64,000 nt of DNA from Proteobacteria bacterium 005FR1 (lineage in GTDB: Bacteria > Pseudomonadota > Gammaproteobacteria > Pseudomonadales > Cellvibrionaceae): assembly GCA_026192395.1 (NCBI GenBank), contig WACF01000001.1, positions 124,001 through 188,000 on the forward strand. The letters are read 5' to 3'. The position numbers and the translations under genes are program-made. Below are positions 19,031 through 26,897 of the stretch, in pieces; the stretch's first letter is position 1; each line of letters opens with the position of its first letter. Below the pieces are notes generated by a model. The model saw only the letters and a list, made by a program, of their open reading frames with translations, was not told the origin of the DNA and searched no databases.

Positions 19031-19120
19031 TTGGGGGGAGCCTTTCGAAAACGCATGAATACATCCCTGTAGCTCCTTCGCGGGGTCCCTCCCGCGAAGG
19101 TTTCGAAAGGCTCCCCCCAA
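19031..19120. repeat. Cruciform-forming interspersed repeat, copy 2
   Basis: A perfect 20-bp inverted repeat forms the outer arms (19031-19050 and 19101-19120, starting TTGGGGGGAGCC). It encloses a perfect 10-bp inner hairpin (CCTTCGCGGG at 19075-19084, CCCGCGAAGG at 19091-19100). The element is in the opposite orientation to copies 1 and 3. On the minus strand the inner hairpin and the following GAGCTACAGGGATGTATTC stretch match copy 1 closely. It lies between convergent genes. Confidence 0.88.
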
Positions 19121-19205
19121 TACCGAACTCAGATCACTAGTAATGTCTAGCAGTTACTTCATCTTGAAAAGATTGAGAAGTCTGGATCAGAGACGGAACA
19201 AGTTT

Positions 19206-19307
19206 GGAGCTGGGGACACCCCTTTTGAAACCTTCGCTTCAGGGATGAAGCGTAGGAGCGTACAGGGATGTATGTACAGCGTTTTCAAAAGGGGTGTCCT
19301 CAGCTCC
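19206..19307. repeat. Cruciform-forming interspersed repeat, copy 3
   Basis: Outer arms of 25 bp (19206-19230 and 19283-19307, one mismatch, core GACACCCCTTTTGAAA) enclose a weaker inner hairpin (CTTCGCTTC/GAAGCGTAG) and the shared TACAGGGATGTA segment. It has diverged in its arms from copies 1 and 2 but pairs well with itself, so compensatory change seems likely. It is 85 bp from copy 2, in opposite orientation, in the same convergent gap. A tail CCGAACGGGCTTAGAGGCA also matches the flank of copy 2. Confidence 0.82.
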
Positions 19308-19375
19308 GAACGGGCTTAGAGGCAATTCACCCCGAGTTTATTTCCCTTGCAGTAAAGCCATTATGTAGTATCGAA

Positions 19376-20800
19376 TCAAGGCAGATTCTTCACGATCCTC
19401 GGTCCCAACACATTCGCCACAACAACGGGCAAGCGCTTCCAGGCAGCAATTGCCAGCTTGTACTTGGGGTTGTCCGGGTTCATCTCGGGAATAGAGCCGT
19501 CTTCATCGCCAGTTTCCTGACCAGCCAAATAATAGTACCAATAATGCTGAACGGGCTTAGCTCCCCATTGCTTTTTAAAGTTGTAAGTACCTGCTCCTTC
19601 AGTTGAACGGCCGAAGTCGAAGTAGGGGTAGCCCTCGCGAATCGCATGCTGCAGAATTTCACGGTACATCCACATGTTCACGTTGCATTCGTTGTACTCG
19701 CGCAGTGTGGAAGCCCAGGGGATTTCCAGCATGTCCTTGTACCCGGCGAGAAAGGCAGCTCCGGCGGGTTTGCCGTCGATGTAGGCGCAAACAATGGTGC
19801 AGTCCTTCGGGAAGGTCTTCAGGATGATATCGAAGAAATCGCGCGAGTAAACCGGCGTCCCCAGATCGCGCATGTTGCGGGAGAAGACCTGATAATAGTC
19901 ATCCAGTAACTCCCGCCCACCGAAGCGAATCTCCGGGTGGTATTTATTCGCCTGATTACATTGCGCACGGACCTTTGCGCGCACTCCGTCGTTGAGGGCC
20001 TGCTCGCTTTCCGGTAGTGCGAGGATCATGGACACTTTGCGGCTGGCATTGGGCATTGAATAGCCTTTTTCACAGCTGCGATATTCTACGTGCTCCCAGC
20101 CTTGGGATTGTGCATCTGCATTGGCAGTGCGGTAGAGCTGATCGGCGATTTGCTTGTTATCGGCAATGGCGCCACCGTAATTGAAAAAGGGCATTGATAC
20201 CGCGTAGTTGCCGAACAGGCGGCTTCTTAAGGCTACAAGGGACAGGGTGCCACAGAGCTTCCCGTGAGCATCTCTGGCGGCGTAATACCGGCTGTCGTGA
20301 CCAAACGCGCTTTTTATCACCTTTCGCCAGGCGTAGCGGTGATAGAAGGAGGCTCGGGGATGACTGTCCACATAGCGGTCCCAGTCGGCGGCATCCGCGT
20401 CGTTCACCTGCTCAATGGTGACCTCGATCGGCTTGGCAAGGTCGTGTGATGCGGTAAAACGCTCCGGGAAGTCCGGGCGTTGTTGTTCACCTTCCTCCTC
20501 GAAATAGGCAGCCAGCTGCTTCTCCAGGTTTTTGCGCTCTTTTTCCTGCTGCGACAGCTGCTTGCTGATGCTGGCCATCTGCTGCTTGAGATCGGCGGTT
20601 TTCTCCGCGTCCCCTTTTACCTCCTTGAACCGACCGGCTATGCGGCCCTTTTCGGCTTTGGTTTGTTTGATCTTGGTTTTCAGTTGAGCGATTTCCTCGC
20701 TCAGCCGATTAACCTCGTCCGCCGCGGGGCAGGCCCGCACTGAGCCCCAGGTGTCCACGATGGCTGCCTGGGGATCCTGAATGACTGCTCTTACATCCAT
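19376..20800 (-). CDS. FemAB-family XrtA/PEP-CTERM-system-associated acyl/aminoacyltransferase
   Basis: This is a 474-residue protein. Residues 30-105 form a strongly charged coiled coil (EEIAQLKTKIKQTKAEKG and following heptads). The rest is a FemAB/GNAT-fold transferase with RASFYHRYAWRKVI, FFNYGGAI, RAQCNQANKYHPEIR, the GKPAGAAFL strand and FDFGRSTEGAGTYNFKKQWG, typical of the XrtA subgroup (TIGR03019, from memory). FemAB proteins move aminoacyl groups from charged tRNA or act as N-acyltransferases; the substrate in EPS loci is unknown. It is the last gene of a minus-strand operon and overlaps the upstream deacetylase by 10 bases (20791-20800). In typical XrtA loci the exosortase gene is nearby; here the gap downstream holds only repeats. 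Confidence 0.9.
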   Translation of the reverse strand: MDVRAVIQDPQAAIVDTWGSVRACPAADEVNRLSEEIAQLKTKIKQTKAEKGRIAGRFKEVKGDAEKTADLKQQMASISKQLSQQEKERKNLEKQLAAYFEEEGEQQRPDFPERFTASHDLAKPIEVTIEQVNDADAADWDRYVDSHPRASFYHRYAWRKVIKSAFGHDSRYYAARDAHGKLCGTLSLVALRSRLFGNYAVSMPFFNYGGAIADNKQIADQLYRTANADAQSQGWEHVEYRSCEKGYSMPNASRKVSMILALPESEQALNDGVRAKVRAQCNQANKYHPEIRFGGRELLDDYYQVFSRNMRDLGTPVYSRDFFDIILKTFPKDCTIVCAYIDGKPAGAAFLAGYKDMLEIPWASTLREYNECNVNMWMYREILQHAIREGYPYFDFGRSTEGAGTYNFKKQWGAKPVQHYWYYYLAGQETGDEDGSIPEMNPDNPKYKLAIAAWKRLPVVVANVLGPRIVKNLP

Positions 20801-21717
20801 ACCAACTCTTCAGTATCTATGTGAAAGGATCGATCGATCTTGCTTGACGAGAGAACCTGGTTGACGCTGCCAAAGCGGAAGTCTTCGCACAAGCGTTCCA
20901 GACGGTCCATGCAGCGCGCCAGGTTAGTGTAGTGGCGAAATCGCGACTTCAGACTCGCATCGGCGATGCGCGGCTGATCAGGATCCACCTCCCAAGGGTG
21001 TAGATAGAAAATCATCGGCTTGTTGCCCCCCTCGCTGGCTCTTCTCAGCAGCCATTTTGACAACGCGTAGGGATATTGGCGGAAGTAGCCGCCGCCGGCA
21101 GCGGGGACTGACAGGCCGAGTACCTTCGCGGTCGTCAGGGGAAACTCGGTGAGGCTTGCGCCCGAGGGCGTGATCAGCTGGTAAGGCTCATCGGGGGTGC
21201 CTGCCATCCCGTAGGTGTCGTGATGGATTGGAAAGATGCTGGAATCCCAGGTAAAACCAAGCTCGGCGAGGATGTCCAGCGCCCACAAGGAACTCCGGGT
21301 AACCGAATAACTGGCGGCACGGTAGCCGCGGATCTTTTCGCCGGTGATATCTTCCAGCAGCGCCTTGGACTTAGCTGTCTCCTGCCGGAAAACCTCGGGA
21401 CTCTGGCTGAAAACGAGTTGGTGGCTGTAGCCGTGGGAAGCGATCTCGTGACCATGAGACTGAATCTCGCGAACCAGGCCCGGTGCTCGTTCAGCCACCC
21501 AGCCGAGAATAAAGAAAGTCGCGGTGATGTCCTGCTTCGAAAAAAGATCCAGCAGGCGGCGGGTGTTTTCCTCCACACGCGGTGTGTAGTCGTCCCATCG
21601 GGCAGGGGAGATAACATCCTTGAACGCTGCGACATGGAAGTAATCTTCCACGTCGATTGTCATTGCGATTTTTGCCGCCTGCTGCCGGCTGCCACCGTTT
21701 GCTGCTACATCATGCAT
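20791..21717 (-). CDS. XrtA-system polysaccharide deacetylase (NodB domain)
   Basis: This is a 308-residue NodB-fold deacetylase of the exosortase A-associated subgroup (TIGR03006, from memory). The characteristic motif MTIDVEDYFHV provides the metal Asp/Glu near residue 20, and SHGYSHQLV carries the zinc histidines. GYRAASYSVT and YLHPWEVDPDQP supply the later motifs. It probably removes N-acetyl groups from HexNAc residues of the exopolysaccharide. I use the ATG at 21717, preceded by GAGG, because upstream in-frame sequence lies inside the neighbouring gene. The start is 29 bp after that gene's stop, and its own end overlaps the FemAB gene, so expression is coupled. No signal peptide is evident, which suggests cytoplasmic action or a non-classical location. 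Confidence 0.92.
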   Translation of the reverse strand: MHDVAANGGSRQQAAKIAMTIDVEDYFHVAAFKDVISPARWDDYTPRVEENTRRLLDLFSKQDITATFFILGWVAERAPGLVREIQSHGHEIASHGYSHQLVFSQSPEVFRQETAKSKALLEDITGEKIRGYRAASYSVTRSSLWALDILAELGFTWDSSIFPIHHDTYGMAGTPDEPYQLITPSGASLTEFPLTTAKVLGLSVPAAGGGYFRQYPYALSKWLLRRASEGGNKPMIFYLHPWEVDPDQPRIADASLKSRFRHYTNLARCMDRLERLCEDFRFGSVNQVLSSSKIDRSFHIDTEELVWM

Positions 21718-21746
21718 TCGGAAGATACCTCGATGATTTTGTCGTG

Positions 21747-22775
21747 CTAACGGACCGGTTGAGCGAAGCTGCGCAGCGCCTCGATCCAACTGGCGTAGCG
21801 AAATACTGCCGTCAGTGTGTTTGGAAACGCAATTCGTGGAAGGCGATAACGCTGCGCATGCATGTGCCTCATGCGCAGTGGCGTGGACACGAAGCTGACG
21901 GCGCCGAGATAGCCCATGGAGGCCAGCGCCTGCTCGTGTTCCTGACCGAAGTCGGTCAGCCGGCCGGTGGGGTAGCAGTAGATCTTCGCAGGGTTTTCCA
22001 GCTCCTCCTGAAGCCGCTTCCATGAGCCGGCAAACTGTGCGCGGGCGTCATCGAGGCTCAACCGGCTGGTGATGTGGTGATTCACGGAGTGGGGTGCCAG
22101 TCGCAGGCCCTGCTTCTCGAGATCTCGCGCCTGGTCCCAGGTAAGGGCTTCATAGCCGCGGGGAGGCAATGCAGGCACTTCCACATCGCAGGCTTTTGCA
22201 AGCGTTTCCACGAGATCGGAGATTTTTTCAGCGGGTAACTCCTTTCCCTTCTTCTGAAGTAAGCGTCTCACGGAATCGCGAAGGTTAGCGCTTTCGATCG
22301 AGACCTTCTCCGGCAGTCCGTATGGCTCGAGTCCTTCCAGCACGCTGTTCGTTGACGCCTTGATCAGATAGGCAACTTTCTCGTCCCAGGGCCAGTCGAT
22401 GCGGTCGATGAAACCTGTTATCAGAAAGAAAGTGGTCTTTGTCCTGTACTCGGCGAGAACCGGGGCGAGAAGTTCGGCCTGATCCGCGAAGCCGTCGTCC
22501 ATGGTCAGGCAAACTGGTTTCGGGGGTAGCTGATTGGGACGGGTAAGCACTTCTTCCAGGGAAACAAAATTGTAGCCGGAACACTTGAGTCGATCGAGTG
22601 CGCTGCGCAGAAAGTCCGGGGACAAGCCGCGGTGATCATGCTCCGGGGAGACGGGCCTGTGCAGCGCAAAGATTGTCACGTGCGATCCGATGGTCAACGA
22701 CGACAAGCCCGCCGCCGCCGTGCTGCGACTCAAGAACGACATGGTGCTGGAAAGGGACAAAGGTATGCTTGTCAT
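21747..22775 (-). CDS. Polysaccharide deacetylase family protein
   Basis: This is a 342-residue NodB-fold protein. The catalytic segment is VCLTMDDGFADQ (Asp-Asp pair), followed by TTFFLITGFIDR. The zinc-histidine strand is LAPHSVNHHITS and the C-terminal motif is IYCYPTGRLTDFG. A long insert between motifs 1 and 2 (about residues 120-205), rich in charged helices, is like the next gene, which suggests that these two deacetylases are related duplicates distinct from the XrtA-type one. It lies 69 bp after the upstream deacetylase and 29 bp before the XrtA-type gene, so it is in the same operon. Substrate is unknown; an N- or O-deacetylase of the locus polysaccharide is the natural inference. 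Confidence 0.88.
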   Translation of the reverse strand: MTSIPLSLSSTMSFLSRSTAAAGLSSLTIGSHVTIFALHRPVSPEHDHRGLSPDFLRSALDRLKCSGYNFVSLEEVLTRPNQLPPKPVCLTMDDGFADQAELLAPVLAEYRTKTTFFLITGFIDRIDWPWDEKVAYLIKASTNSVLEGLEPYGLPEKVSIESANLRDSVRRLLQKKGKELPAEKISDLVETLAKACDVEVPALPPRGYEALTWDQARDLEKQGLRLAPHSVNHHITSRLSLDDARAQFAGSWKRLQEELENPAKIYCYPTGRLTDFGQEHEQALASMGYLGAVSFVSTPLRMRHMHAQRYRLPRIAFPNTLTAVFRYASWIEALRSFAQPVR

Positions 22776-22844
22776 GGAGAAATCCGTTCGTCCAGTAGGT
22801 TATTGTCCAAAACGTCTTGTTTAGCCTTCGCTCAGGGCTGATTG

Positions 22845-23855
22845 TTAGTACCAATTGGCCAGGCGACTGTAGAACTTCGCCTCCGTATCGCAACGGTCCT
22901 GGTGTATGCCAAGACGCAAAAGCTGAAAACTGTTGAGCTCGCTTGCAACGTTAATGCCGCGCTTGGTGGTTACGGCCGCCTGGTAGAATTCGGGCACCTG
23001 TCGCAAAGCCTGTTCGCAAACATCGCCATTGGGATAGCAGAAAAGGCGCGGCGCTTGTTTCAATTCCTCGCCCAGTATTTTTTTACTCTCGGCGAGTTCA
23101 CGCTCGATTATGTCAGGGGGAAGGTCTGTACGTAAGCGATAGTGGTGACAAGTATGTGAACCGATCTCCACAAAGCCGCTTGTAGCCATCTCTCTCAGCT
23201 CATCCCAGTTCATCATTGCCCGTTCGTCGGCCGCCTCCGGTGCCACGCTATCCAGCCACGAGTGAATCCTATCGTCGGAAAATGTTTTCAATGAGCCGAT
23301 GACCCGCGAAGCTGTTTCCTGAGCGGAAGCGCTTTCTGCATCGGGCGAAAAGTCTTCGGGCGGAAGGTGCGGGGCGAGCCAGGGAATGGATTCAAGTTCC
23401 TTGCGTGGTCGCTCCAGCAGCTTCGCGACGCGGTTTGGCCAAAACGAGTCGCTTGTCCCGATCATGTGCGAGACAGCAAATAGCGTTGCGGGCACCTGGT
23501 GTCGTTTCAGTATCGGAAAGGCGTACTCATAGTTGTCCAGCCATCCATCGTCGAAGGTAATTGCGCAACTTTTGGCGGGCAGGGCCTGTCCACTGTGACG
23601 CCGGTCGAGCCACTCGCTGAGTGGAACGATGTCGAAGTGGCGGCGCAGAATCTGCAAGTGCATCTCAAGCGTTTCCGGCGTTACTACCATTCCGGGTTCT
23701 TCCCGGCTGTAGCGGGGATCACTTTTCGGAAGGATTCGGTGATACATAAGAATCCAAAGCCGCGGCTCCCGAGGCTGCCGGCGCTGAGGTCCGAACAGCA
23801 CGGCGGCCGAATCGACGGAAGATCGCAAGGCATTTTTCGCTGTCCTTAAAAGCAT
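22845..23855 (-). CDS. Polysaccharide deacetylase family protein, first gene of minus-strand operon
   Basis: This is a 336-residue NodB-fold deacetylase. The opening strand is WILMYHRILP, motif 1 is CAITFDDGWLDNYEY, the zinc-histidine motif is EIGSHTCHHYRL and the late motif is LFCYPNGD. A helical insert (about residues 135-205) lies between motif 1 and the His motif, as in the neighbouring deacetylase. It is the first of four co-directional genes ending with the FemAB gene. Its start is 43 bp from the divergent glycosyltransferase start at 23899, so both promoters share that short interval or overlap the coding starts. Three deacetylases in one operon suggest either several acetylated positions or family expansion; which one acts on which sugar cannot be told from sequence. 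Confidence 0.9.
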   Translation of the reverse strand: MLLRTAKNALRSSVDSAAVLFGPQRRQPREPRLWILMYHRILPKSDPRYSREEPGMVVTPETLEMHLQILRRHFDIVPLSEWLDRRHSGQALPAKSCAITFDDGWLDNYEYAFPILKRHQVPATLFAVSHMIGTSDSFWPNRVAKLLERPRKELESIPWLAPHLPPEDFSPDAESASAQETASRVIGSLKTFSDDRIHSWLDSVAPEAADERAMMNWDELREMATSGFVEIGSHTCHHYRLRTDLPPDIIERELAESKKILGEELKQAPRLFCYPNGDVCEQALRQVPEFYQAAVTTKRGINVASELNSFQLLRLGIHQDRCDTEAKFYSRLANWY

Positions 23856-23898
23856 TCAGTACTTCCCTGACTTGGTTCGATCTGACTTAGGAAAATGG

Positions 23899-25074
23899 AT
23901 GATCCAGATGAAATCATGTAAAAACGACAAAACCGTTTTGCATATGATCGACACCACCGGCCCCGGTGGGGCAGAAACCGTGTTTATCCAGCTTGCCGAC
24001 TTGCTGCGCTCGAAGGGTTACCGTTCCCTTGTGGTGATCCGCGGTCCCGGGTGGGTAAAGGACGAACTGGAACGGCGGGGGCTGCATCCGATCGTTCTGG
24101 ATGCGAAAGGCAGCTTTGCCGCTGGGTTTCTCATCCAACTCATCCGACTGGCAAAACAGGAAAAAGTTGAGCTTATCCAGTCGCATCTGCTGGGATCCAA
24201 TGTCTACGCCGCGATGCTTGGAGCCTGCATCCGCCGGCCGGTAGTCGCGACATATCACGGCATGGTGGACGTGAACCCGGACGAGCGGTTTCGCTTCCTA
24301 AAGCACCGTGCAATGCAAATGGGCATCAGTCGCTATGTGGCGGTAAGTCACAGTCTGGCCGAACAGATAAGGCAGAAAGATCTGCTGGATCCCGCCAAGA
24401 CGCGAATCATCTACAACGGCGTGGACAGCAGCCGCTATGCGCGGGATCCGGAGTGCGATGACCTGAGGAAGAAATTGGGACTGTCCTCACAGGACGTTCT
24501 GGTGGGCAGCCTCGGCAACGTGCGACCAGCCAAGGCGTATGACGTTCTAATCGATGCGGCTCGGATCGTGGGTAAGGCCCGCGCCAATATCCACTTCGTG
24601 ATCGCCGGTCATAAGCGGCCCGCGCTGATGGAGAAATTGCAAGAGCAGATGAAAGCGAAGGGTGTGGAAGCGAAGGTGCATTTCATCGGCTTTGTAGACG
24701 ACAGCGCCCGGTTTCTTTCGCAACTGGATTTCTTTCTGCTGTCTTCCCGTTCCGAAGGGTTTTCCATCGCCACGATCGAAGCCATGATGACCGGCCTGCC
24801 GGTTGTCGTCACCCGCTGCGGAGGTCCGGAAGAAATCGTCGACCACGGGCGGACCGGCTGGATCGCGGAAGCCGAGAATCCGCAATCACTGGCCGAAGGG
24901 CTGTTGCAGCTTCTGGATCACCCGGGCCTCGCCGCGCAGATCGCCACCGAAGGCGAAATGCACGCTCGCCGAACCTTTGGCGTCGAGGCGATGGTCAACC
25001 AGTATCTACGCGTCTATCAGGCGCTGGAGCCGCACAGCGCCGGCATTCAGCTAGCTCCGGGTGGCCAGAAATAG
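23899..25074 (+). CDS. Glycosyltransferase family 4
   Basis: This is a 391-residue GT-B retaining glycosyltransferase. The N-terminal acceptor domain contains DTTGPGGAETVFIQLADLL, with the glycine loop. The C-terminal donor domain shows NGVDSSRYA, GSLGNVRPAKAYDVLIDAA, HFIGFVDD and the E-x7-E element SRSEGFSIATIEAM, followed by VVVTRCGGPEEIVDHG. I start at the ATG at 23899, which follows AGGA by six bases; the frame is open from a TTG at 23872 without a better signal. It stands alone on the plus strand, convergent with the ATP-grasp gene 16 bp beyond its stop. It should add one sugar of the repeat unit at the cytoplasmic membrane face; donor and linkage are unknown. Confidence 0.92.
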   Translation: MIQMKSCKNDKTVLHMIDTTGPGGAETVFIQLADLLRSKGYRSLVVIRGPGWVKDELERRGLHPIVLDAKGSFAAGFLIQLIRLAKQEKVELIQSHLLGSNVYAAMLGACIRRPVVATYHGMVDVNPDERFRFLKHRAMQMGISRYVAVSHSLAEQIRQKDLLDPAKTRIIYNGVDSSRYARDPECDDLRKKLGLSSQDVLVGSLGNVRPAKAYDVLIDAARIVGKARANIHFVIAGHKRPALMEKLQEQMKAKGVEAKVHFIGFVDDSARFLSQLDFFLLSSRSEGFSIATIEAMMTGLPVVVTRCGGPEEIVDHGRTGWIAEAENPQSLAEGLLQLLDHPGLAAQIATEGEMHARRTFGVEAMVNQYLRVYQALEPHSAGIQLAPGGQK

Positions 25075-25090
25075 CGGTTCGGCAGACTAG

Positions 25091-26296
25091 CTAGCCGATC
25101 AAATCTCGCACATACCGGCGTAATTCAAACCAGGTAGGGCTGAAGTCGCCGAAGCGGTTAACTTCGTGACGACAGTTCCTCAGTCGGGGCGTGCAAAAGT
25201 CTATCACCCGTCGCCATTTTTCCCGGCCCTCGAAGGTCCCGTCTTTCAAAGTCAGGTACAGGCTGTCCAGATCTCCGAGCAGCCAGCGAAGTCGCTGCCC
25301 GGTGCGGTAGGGCGCTTCTCGCACGTCTTTTGCATCCAGAGGCATTGCATCGCTTGAGCCAAGTCGCCAGAGAAGATAGGGGAAGTCGACGCCCGAATCG
25401 ATGGCAAGCTGCAGTGACCCCCAGAAGCGGGTATTGACTTCCATCAGGTAGGGGAGCCCATCGTTACTCACCCGGAATTCGACCATGGCCACACCGTGCC
25501 AGCGAACGGAGCGGAGCAGGGCTTCTGCATAGGCCTTCATCGCGGGATCTGTTTCCACACTTTCACTGAGAACGCTGACGCCACCGCGCGGCGGCTTTTC
25601 GCGAACGCGTCGGTGAGAGAAATAGGCCACAGGCTCGCCATGATTGAACAGCGCGAAAATACCGGCACCGTGGCCCGGAATGAAGGACTGGATCATGAAC
25701 GGGTCGTGTTGCAGGTAGTCGGTTTCCCTGAGAATCCGGGCAAGGTCATCGCGGCTCTCTGCGATTCGCACGCTGGTCGATGTCCAGGAATCCTCGCGCC
25801 AGATGCGCGACAGGCAAGGTTTGACCACCAGTGGAAATTCTTCCATTTGCTCAAGGTTGACCTCGCTCGCACTATTGAAAAGTTGATAGGGAGGAACCGG
25901 AACGCTGGCGGTTTCTGCGGTCTTCAGAAGGCGTCCTTTGTCAGCGAGGCTCATGACGGTGTCATAGTCGGCGAATGGCAAATGGCAGTCGCCAAGGCGC
26001 TGCTTGTTCATCAGCAGCAACTGGCTGCTGATTTCCGTCACCGGAAATACCGCATCGATGGCGTGCTGAGACACGGCTCGCTCGGTCCAGTCGAGAAATT
26101 CACTGGCATGCGTCTCAGGTGACGGGCAGGTTAGATTGCGAATGCTATAACGCGAACAGCCAGCCAGGGATTCGGCGCTGGAGTCGGCGGTGATCACATT
26201 CACTTCGCCGCTTGATCCCAGAGAGCGGGTGACGGCCAGGGCGCTACGTTGATTGGCGTCGAGAACCAGAACATTAGGTCGACGTTTGTCTGACAT
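25091..26296 (-). CDS. ATP-grasp domain protein (carboxylate-amine/thiol ligase family)
   Basis: This is a 401-residue ATP-grasp protein. A Rossmann-like N-terminal domain (VLVLDANQRSALAVTRSLG) is followed by the ATP-grasp fold: FPLVVKPCLSR with the ATP-binding Lys, QSFIPGHGAGIFALF, and the metal-binding VEFRVSNDGLPYLMEVNTRFWGS with Glu and Asn. ATP-grasp enzymes activate a carboxylate as acyl phosphate and join it to an amine or thiol. Relatives in polysaccharide loci are annotated only generically. In this setting it could attach an amino acid to a uronic acid residue, which the UDP-uronate genes would supply; that is inference. I chose the ATG at 26296; an in-frame ATG at 26323 would overlap the divergent phosphatase gene. 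Confidence 0.85.
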   Translation of the reverse strand: MSDKRRPNVLVLDANQRSALAVTRSLGSSGEVNVITADSSAESLAGCSRYSIRNLTCPSPETHASEFLDWTERAVSQHAIDAVFPVTEISSQLLLMNKQRLGDCHLPFADYDTVMSLADKGRLLKTAETASVPVPPYQLFNSASEVNLEQMEEFPLVVKPCLSRIWREDSWTSTSVRIAESRDDLARILRETDYLQHDPFMIQSFIPGHGAGIFALFNHGEPVAYFSHRRVREKPPRGGVSVLSESVETDPAMKAYAEALLRSVRWHGVAMVEFRVSNDGLPYLMEVNTRFWGSLQLAIDSGVDFPYLLWRLGSSDAMPLDAKDVREAPYRTGQRLRWLLGDLDSLYLTLKDGTFEGREKWRRVIDFCTPRLRNCRHEVNRFGDFSPTWFELRRYVRDLIG

Positions 26297-26321
26297 GGAT
26301 TTACCCAATGGTAAGTTGAAC

Positions 26322-26897
26322 ATGATTTCGAATGTAAACAGCTATATTACTGACAAGTTCGGGTCGAAGCGGGGCTTTGTGGCGAGCGCAAAGTATTCGC
26401 TGCTGCAGCGACTCGGCCATTTTCGGGAGCTTAGAGACGTTGATTTCAGCAGGGTTCGCAAACTGGTCCTGATATGCTCAGGCAACGTTTGTCGCAGTCC
26501 GTTCGGTGAGTTCTACGCAAGGCATCTGGGGATCGACGCCGAGTCCTATGGGATCAATTGCCGGGGCGGTGACTCGGCAGATGAACGCGTGCTCGCATTG
26601 GCAGCGGAACATGGCATTACCGACCACGGGCATGTGACCAGGAACATTCGTGAATATCAACCGTCATCTGAAGACCTTGTGATTGCGATGGAGCCGTCAC
26701 ATCTGGAACAACTAAGCGCGGACATTCACGCGACAGCCCAGGTCACCCTCGCAGCCTTGTGGGCGAAAGAGGGAAACATTTATCTACATGACCCGTTCTC
26801 CAGTTCACCTGTGTACTTCGAAAACTGCGCGGCGACAATCAGGGAAGCATTGGATACGATAGCGGAGCGAATGCATGAGAAAAGAAATAACGGTTGA
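26322..26897 (+). CDS. Low-molecular-weight protein tyrosine phosphatase (Wzb-like)
   Basis: This is a 191-residue phosphatase of the LMW-PTP/arsenate reductase fold. The signature C-x5-R-S is intact: Cys52 to Arg58 in the segment LICSGNVCRSP. The general acid Asp lies in the late loop HDPFSS. The protein has about 45 extra residues before the first strand compared with Wzb (about 147 residues), partly basic and possibly membrane-associated. Wzb-type enzymes dephosphorylate BY-kinases in capsule export, but the BY-kinase-like protein at 15638 has lost its Walker A, so another substrate must be considered. An alternative ATG at 26295 would add nine residues. Its end overlaps the next gene by 23 bases. 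Confidence 0.9.
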   Translation: MISNVNSYITDKFGSKRGFVASAKYSLLQRLGHFRELRDVDFSRVRKLVLICSGNVCRSPFGEFYARHLGIDAESYGINCRGGDSADERVLALAAEHGITDHGHVTRNIREYQPSSEDLVIAMEPSHLEQLSADIHATAQVTLAALWAKEGNIYLHDPFSSSPVYFENCAATIREALDTIAERMHEKRNNG

